This document shows, piece by piece, positions 62,625-64,000 of a stretch of 64,000 bases of DNA (within the stretch, counting starts at the first letter, position 1; the number at the start of each line of letters is the position of its first letter). A model generated the notes under the pieces. The model was not told where the DNA came from. It saw only the letters and a list, made by a program, of their open reading frames with translations, and did not search any database. Location: positions 62,001 to 126,000 of the forward strand of contig NZ_CP096255.1 of the NCBI RefSeq assembly GCF_011516635.5, in the 5' to 3' direction. The DNA comes from Bradyrhizobium barranii subsp. apii. Its GTDB lineage: Bacteria; Pseudomonadota; Alphaproteobacteria; Rhizobiales; Xanthobacteraceae. The translations under genes and the position numbers were made by a program.

Positions 62625-63785
62625 GTGTCCCGTCTCAAGATCCTGGCGCTGCTACCTCTGGCAGCTGCGCTCAGCGGCTGCAACTACGTCGTGCTGGCGC
62701 CTGCCGGCGATATCGCAGCGCAACAGCGCGACCTCGTCATCATCTCCACCGTCCTGATGCTCCTGATCGTCGTCCCCGTGATGGCGCTGACGGTGCTGTT
62801 TGCCTGGCGCTACCGCCAGTCCAACACCTCGGCCCGCTACGAGCCGGATTGGGACCACTCGACCAAGCTCGAGCTGGTGATCTGGTCGGCGCCGCTGCTG
62901 ATCATCATCTGCCTGGGCGCGCTGACCTGGATGGGCACGCATCTGCTCGACCCCTATCGCAACATCGGCCGCATCCATGCGGAACGCGCCGTGGACCAGT
63001 CCAAGGCTCCGCTCGTCGTCGATGTCGTCGCGCTCGACTGGAAGTGGCTCTTTATCTACCCCGATTACGGCATCGCCACCGTCAACGAGCTCGCCGCGCC
63101 GGTCGACCGCCCGATCAACTTCCACATCACCGCCTCCTCGGTGATGAACTCGTTCTACATCCCCGCACTCGCCGGTCAGATCTACGCGATGCCGGGCATG
63201 GAGACGTCGCTCCACGCCGTGATCAACCACGCCGGTACCTACAAGGGTTTTTCGGCGAACTACAGCGGCGCCGGCTTCTCTGGCATGCACTTCAACTTCC
63301 AGGGCCTCGACGACAAGGGCTTTGACGCCTGGATCGCGCAGGCCAAATCGGCCGGCGGCTCGCTCGGCCGCGCCGAATATCTCCAGCTCGAAAAGCCGAG
63401 CGAGAACGAGCCGGTGCGCCGCTGGGGCACCGTCGATTCCGACCTCTACCGCCTGATCCTCAACATGTGCGTCGAGACCGGCAAGATGTGCCAGAGCGAG
63501 ATGATGGCGATCGACGCCAAGGGCGGCAACGGCCATGAGGGCCTGAACAACACACTGCCGCTGGCCTACGACAAGTACGCCCGCCGCGGCAGCCCGCTCG
63601 GGCCGGAGCCGACCTTCGTCGCCGGCACCTGCACGCCCGATGCGCCGCAGGGCAGGACCACCGCCTCCATCACGGCACCCGCCGACACCGCGCCGCTGCT
63701 CGGTGCCGGCCTGAAGCGGCCGATCTTCACGCCGCTGAAGTCCTCGTCCTTCTTCCTCGGACAACGTCCGAAGTCAGACTCCTAA
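62625..63785 (+). CDS. cyoA: cytochrome o ubiquinol oxidase subunit II
   Basis: This 386-residue subunit II of the bo3-type quinol oxidase has a lipoprotein signal with lipobox LSGC. Two membrane helices follow ([20 protein letters not shown] and [20 protein letters not shown]). The cupredoxin-like domain has [20 protein letters not shown] and [20 protein letters not shown] but no CuA ligands, as expected for a quinol enzyme. GTG 62625 is preferred to the ATG at 62538 because it puts the signal peptide at the N-terminus. cyoB follows after 11 bp. Confidence 0.93.
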   Translation: MSRLKILALLPLAAALSGCNYVVLAPAGDIAAQQRDLVIISTVLMLLIVVPVMALTVLFAWRYRQSNTSARYEPDWDHSTKLELVIWSAPLLIIICLGALTWMGTHLLDPYRNIGRIHAERAVDQSKAPLVVDVVALDWKWLFIYPDYGIATVNELAAPVDRPINFHITASSVMNSFYIPALAGQIYAMPGMETSLHAVINHAGTYKGFSANYSGAGFSGMHFNFQGLDDKGFDAWIAQAKSAGGSLGRAEYLQLEKPSENEPVRRWGTVDSDLYRLILNMCVETGKMCQSEMMAIDAKGGNGHEGLNNTLPLAYDKYARRGSPLGPEPTFVAGTCTPDAPQGRTTASITAPADTAPLLGAGLKRPIFTPLKSSSFFLGQRPKSDS

Positions 63786-63796
63786 AGAGAGCTCGC

Positions 63797-64000
63797 ATGT
63801 CTCCTGATCTTCTCAAGCTCATCTTCGGCCGTCTCGGCCTCGATTCGCTGCCGCTGCACGAGCCGATCCTGGTCGGCACCTTCGTGATGGTGGCGCTCGG
63901 CGGCGGCGCACTGTTCGCCGGCATCACCTATTTCCGCCTCTGGGGCTATCTGTGGCGCGAGTGGTTCACCACCGTGGACCACAAGCGCATCGGCATCATG
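63797..64000 (+). CDS. cyoB: cytochrome o ubiquinol oxidase subunit I (partial)
   Basis: The first 68 codons are present and the gene runs off the window. [20 protein letters not shown] leads into a membrane segment ([20 protein letters not shown]) and [16 protein letters not shown], the conserved start of the haem-copper oxidase core. AAGAGAGCTCGC precedes the ATG. Together with cyoA it shows a quinol oxidase operon running rightward. Confidence 0.93.
   Translation, partial: MSPDLLKLIFGRLGLDSLPLHEPILVGTFVMVALGGGALFAGITYFRLWGYLWREWFTTVDHKRIGIM

Overview
The window reads as alpha-proteobacterial DNA and most resembles Bradyrhizobium. The reasons are GC-rich coding throughout, a type III effector gene of the NopD/Bel2-5 (XopD-like) kind behind a tts-box-like promoter, insertion sequence types common in rhizobial symbiosis regions, and a right half of ordinary soil-bacterium metabolism ending in a cyo quinol oxidase operon. 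The assignment is inference from gene content; no marker gene such as 16S is present.

Layout. Positions 1-38,630 are an accessory region built almost entirely of nested and broken insertion sequences: IS701, IS21, ISL3, IS3, ISNCY-like, IS110, IS1380, IS66, IS5/IS1182, IS91 and IS256 types. They surround a few cargo genes. These are a three-gene serine recombinase module (6818-9435), a large repeat-containing SUMO-protease-type effector (17530-21545), a PLL-type lectin of six near-identical repeats (32616-33527), a short 4-fold beta-flower-like gene cut by a stop (35114), and small DUF/HTH genes. A tRNA-Arg(CCT) gene at 38639-38715, with its 3' end facing the IS side, marks the junction. From about 38,800 to the end the DNA is core-like. 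It carries a TctC/cupin/RraA/acyl-CoA ligase operon, exported proteins, ketopantoate reductase, YidB and GlsB small proteins, and an SDR. These are followed by an acyl-CoA dehydrogenase pair with enoyl-CoA hydratases, a branched-chain amino-acid-type binding protein, a thermonuclease, an M48 protease, an MHS-type transporter and cyoAB.

The most interesting locus is the effector. Its 5' end, which holds the probable start and secretion signal behind the tts box, lies one frame away from the other ~1,280 codons, and the switch falls in a run of 11 C. A run of 11 G lies in frame just before the protease domain. Its three ~265-residue repeats each split into two related half-repeats that resemble the SAM-like DNA-binding domain of tyrosine recombinases.

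The IS history can be read from the junctions. Three IS1380 copies each sit between CTAG duplications. One splits an IS110 transposase and one splits a class I cytochrome c gene inside its signal peptide, and both genes rejoin in frame when the element is removed. IS701-like copies at the left edge also abut CTAG. An IS21 sits in an ISNCY-type transposase (7-bp duplication) and an IS256 in an IS5/IS1182-type transposase (8-bp duplication). In the core half, four dispersed palindromic repeats and one IS110 lie between genes.
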